From Bacteroidota bacterium (GTDB lineage Bacteria; Bacteroidota; Bacteroidia; Bacteroidales; Porphyromonadaceae), in the NCBI GenBank assembly GCA_023388555.1, contig JAEWGA010000029.1, positions 1-8,163 on the forward strand: a DNA stretch of 8,163 nt, given 5' to 3'. Below the pieces are notes generated by a model that was not told the DNA's origin, ran no database searches, and was given only the letters and a program-made list of their open reading frames with translations. Both the position numbers and the translations under genes were made by a program. Every line of letters starts with the position of its first letter. Within the stretch, counting starts at the first letter, position 1. Shown piece after piece: positions 6,425 through 8,163 of the stretch.

Positions 6425-7165
6425 ATGCAACAGAAGATAAAAAAGATACTTGTGTCGCAGCCCGAGCCTGCCGACCCCAAGTCACCCTATTATTCCTTGG
6501 CGGAAAAATATGGCGTAGAGTTTACCTTCAAGCCTTTTTTTAAAATAGAACCTGTTACCGCCCGAGAGTTTCGTGACCAGAAAATAGATATCCTTTCGCA
6601 TTCCGCTATTGTAATGCCCTCGCGAACAGCTGTGGATCACTTTTTTAGGATGGTGCAAGAACTTCGGATCACCATGCCGGACGAAATGAAATACTTTTGT
6701 GGCTCCGAAGCCGTTGCCGCCTACCTGCAGAAGTATATAGTGTACCGCAAGCGCAAAATATTTTTTGCCCCTAATGGGAAGTCGGACGAACTGGTACAAC
6801 TGGTACTTAAACACCCTAAGGAGAAATACTTTGTATCCGTAGCCGAGGGTTTTAAGGAAGACCTTTTTGAGGCAATGGACGCAAAAAAAATCTCCTACTC
6901 GCGTACCATGCTGTACCGTATGGTTAGCCAACACTTTGATAGCAAGGAGATACGTAGCTTCGACCTTATTGTGTTTTTCAGCCCTAACGGCATAGCCTCG
7001 TTGTACGAGAACGTGCCAAACTACAAACAAGGGGCTCAGCTATTGGCTTGCTTTGGGAAAGGCACAGAAAAGGCTATGGAGGAGGCAGGCCTTACCGTTG
7101 CGGTGGCCGCCCCAAGCCCCACCTTCCCTTCCATGGTAGCAGCCATAGAGTCGTTATTGCAGTAA
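6425..7165 (+). CDS. hemD: Uroporphyrinogen-III synthase family protein (HemD-like)
   Basis: A 246-residue cytoplasmic protein of the HemD fold, two similar alpha/beta domains joined by a linker. The family enzyme cyclises hydroxymethylbilane to uroporphyrinogen III in tetrapyrrole synthesis. It resembles the Bacteroidales branch closely in my recall: KKILVSQPEP at the start, SPYYSLAEKYG (20-30), SRTAVDHFF (66-74), and FFSPNGIASL (184-193) near the domain end. The HemD family has few invariant residues, so activity cannot be confirmed from motifs. ATG 6425 is chosen over an in-frame ATG at 6386, which would overlap the DUF4271 gene and add 13 unlikely residues. No other hem gene is visible here. 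In heme-auxotrophic Bacteroidales a HemD-like gene can persist at this place, so a role other than heme synthesis is possible. Confidence 0.85.
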   Translation: MQQKIKKILVSQPEPADPKSPYYSLAEKYGVEFTFKPFFKIEPVTAREFRDQKIDILSHSAIVMPSRTAVDHFFRMVQELRITMPDEMKYFCGSEAVAAYLQKYIVYRKRKIFFAPNGKSDELVQLVLKHPKEKYFVSVAEGFKEDLFEAMDAKKISYSRTMLYRMVSQHFDSKEIRSFDLIVFFSPNGIASLYENVPNYKQGAQLLACFGKGTEKAMEEAGLTVAVAAPSPTFPSMVAAIESLLQ

Positions 7166-7183
7166 TACCATACTGCCCAACAT

Positions 7184-7603
7184 ATGCCCATTTTGCATAC
7201 ATTACCTAAGCAAGAGCGCATCCGCCTAAACCGTGAGGTGGATGCGCTTCGTGCTTGCAGCCAAGGCTTTATAGCCTACCCCTTCCGGGTGGTTTGCCTT
7301 GCAGTACCCCCCCAGGAGGTCCCCGTGAAACTACTTGTTACCGTGGGGAAGAAACGCGCCAAAAGGGCAAACACACGCAATACCATAAAACGTTACCTGC
7401 GCGAGGCTTACCGTTGCCATAAACAGCAGCTATGGGAGCGTATGCCCACCCCGCCAACAGCTACGTTGTTGCTCCATTTTATGTTTATAGGAGAGGCGTC
7501 GCAGGCGTCGGCAAGCCAAGTAGAGCAGGCCGTGATAAAGGCTTTTGAGCGTATACCTACCCTACCTTTATCCCCCAACCCTTTTGTAGCTTGTGCGCCA
7601 TGA
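7184..7603 (+). CDS. rnpA: Ribonuclease P protein component
   Basis: A 139-residue basic protein that binds the RNase P RNA and helps it cleave the 5' leader from precursor tRNAs. The diagnostic RNR region is KKRAKRANTRNTIKRYLREA at 56-75, with RN (65-66), KR (69-70) and RE (73-74). The N-terminal part LPKQERIRLNREVDALRACS, followed by FIAYPFRVV (29-37), matches the family pattern of ERL...F...YPFRVV. Length is normal for the phylum. The C-terminal 30 residues are variable. The gene starts 18 bases after hemD, and its TGA overlaps the yidD ATG (ATGA, 7600-7603). The rpmH gene that usually precedes rnpA in other phyla is absent here. Confidence 0.95.
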   Translation: MPILHTLPKQERIRLNREVDALRACSQGFIAYPFRVVCLAVPPQEVPVKLLVTVGKKRAKRANTRNTIKRYLREAYRCHKQQLWERMPTPPTATLLLHFMFIGEASQASASQVEQAVIKAFERIPTLPLSPNPFVACAP

Positions 7604-7824
7604 TACGTAAGCTGTTGGTAAGGTTACTAATTATGCCCATACGCTTTTACCAGCGCTGTATATCGCCCTACACGCCACCGGCTTGCAGGTATACCCCCAC
7701 TTGTAGCGCTTATGCGGTAGAGGCCTTGCGTAAACACGGCCCACTAAAAGGGCTATGGCTAACCATAAAACGCCTTTTACGGTGCCACCCCTGGGGCGGT
7801 AGTGGCTACGACCCCGTCCCTTAG
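7600..7824 (+). CDS. yidD: Membrane protein insertion efficiency factor YidD
   Basis: A 74-residue small protein of the YidD family, a membrane-associated factor that improves insertion of inner-membrane proteins through YidC. Recognised by YQRCISP (17-23), CRYTPTCSAYA (29-39) and the C-terminal RCHPWGGSGYDPVP (61-74), all hallmark segments with the conserved cysteines C29, C35 and C62. The amphipathic basic N-terminus (IRKLLVRLLIMPIRFYQR) fits membrane binding. ATG 7600 overlaps the rnpA stop by 4 bases; an in-frame TTG at 7591 adds only three residues and is less likely. The rnpA-yidD coupling is widespread in bacteria, and yidC is not in the window. Confidence 0.95.
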   Translation: MIRKLLVRLLIMPIRFYQRCISPYTPPACRYTPTCSAYAVEALRKHGPLKGLWLTIKRLLRCHPWGGSGYDPVP

Positions 7825-7837
7825 CCCGTACCGTACC

Positions 7838-8163
7838 ATGCCACAAACAGAGCAGCCGGAGTTTACGGACTTCCATACCCATGCTGGCGGATGCGCCCTT
7901 TACCAGGGGCATAACGACACTTTTGTTGTACAGTCCGTACAATGGGAGAGGGAGGCAGCACACCCCCGTGCCAACGCCCTAACCGTAGGCATCCACCCCA
8001 TGCAGCCCAATGCCTTGCTCCTGCTGGAACGTTATAGCAACAGTCCGCAGGAGTGGACCAGTGCCATTTGCAGGTTTGCAGCCACCCACAAGCGTCCGCT
8101 GCTGGCCATAGGCGAATGTGGCTGGGATAACCGCAGCCCCCTTACCGCCCAACAGCAGGAGGC
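7838..8163 (+). CDS. TatD-family metal-dependent hydrolase, N-terminal part (3' end outside window)
   Basis: The frame from ATG 7838 stays open to the window end, covering the first 108 residues. It carries the TatD amidohydrolase signatures: DFHTHA (11-16) with metal ligands H13 and H15, GIHP (51-54), and IGECGWD (91-97) with metal ligand E93. TatD-like proteins are TIM-barrel, metal-dependent nucleases or phosphoesterases. The short distance between HTH and GIHP (about 38 residues) fits the compact Bacteroidetes type usually found after yidD, rather than full-length TatD of about 260 residues. It starts 13 bases after yidD. The rest of the barrel, including the later histidine and aspartate ligands, lies beyond the window, so completeness cannot be judged. 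The exact substrate is unknown. Confidence 0.85.
   Translation, partial: MPQTEQPEFTDFHTHAGGCALYQGHNDTFVVQSVQWEREAAHPRANALTVGIHPMQPNALLLLERYSNSPQEWTSAICRFAATHKRPLLAIGECGWDNRSPLTAQQQE

Noticed and set aside
7494..7510. Direct repeat AGGCGTCG, two copies
   Set aside because: Only 8 bases long, within the variable tail of rnpA; explained by repeated Ala-Ser codons.

Overview
The window is a densely packed, single-strand (+) stretch of chromosomal housekeeping genes from a member of the Bacteroidota, most likely of the order Bacteroidales. The grounds are: a type IIA topoisomerase B subunit of the Bacteroidetes ParE kind followed directly by coaD; the cluster DUF4271 - HemD-like - rnpA - yidD - TatD, which I recognise from Bacteroidales chromosomes; perfect TAnnTTTG boxes (the Bacteroidetes -7 promoter element) in the two most promoter-like places; and start codons that mostly lack a Shine-Dalgarno sequence. 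Base composition is roughly balanced. I cannot name genus or species from the sequence alone.

Layout. (1) Bases 1-134: 3' end of an unidentified gene encoding a membrane-spanning C-terminus. (2) 138-1520: a TrpB2-type, PLP-dependent tryptophan synthase beta-like enzyme without a trpA partner in view. (3) 1568-5138: a tightly coupled run parE / coaD / hemerythrin-like (RIC-like) protein / LuxR-type regulator, joined by two 4-base ATGA overlaps and a 6-base gap. (4) A 95-base intergenic region with a promoter-like box. (5) 5234-8163: a second run ybeY / DUF4271 membrane protein / HemD-like / rnpA / yidD / TatD-family hydrolase (cut by the window end), with gaps of 13, 14, 18, -4 and 13 bases.

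How the genes fit together. The second run mixes RNA maturation (YbeY for 16S rRNA, RnpA for tRNA 5' ends), membrane biogenesis (YidD) and a TatD metal-dependent hydrolase around a HemD-fold protein and a membrane protein of unknown function. The first run joins chromosome decatenation (ParE) and coenzyme A synthesis (CoaD) to a putative regulatory pair: a hemerythrin-like protein whose metal ligands appear lost, and a LuxR-type DNA-binding protein whose receiver domain has lost most of its phosphorylation pocket. That pair is the most interesting part of the window. No RNA gene, mobile element, CRISPR array, origin or convincing intrinsic terminator was found, and there is no gene-free stretch over 300 bases. 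I do not see a clearly new, self-contained biological system here.
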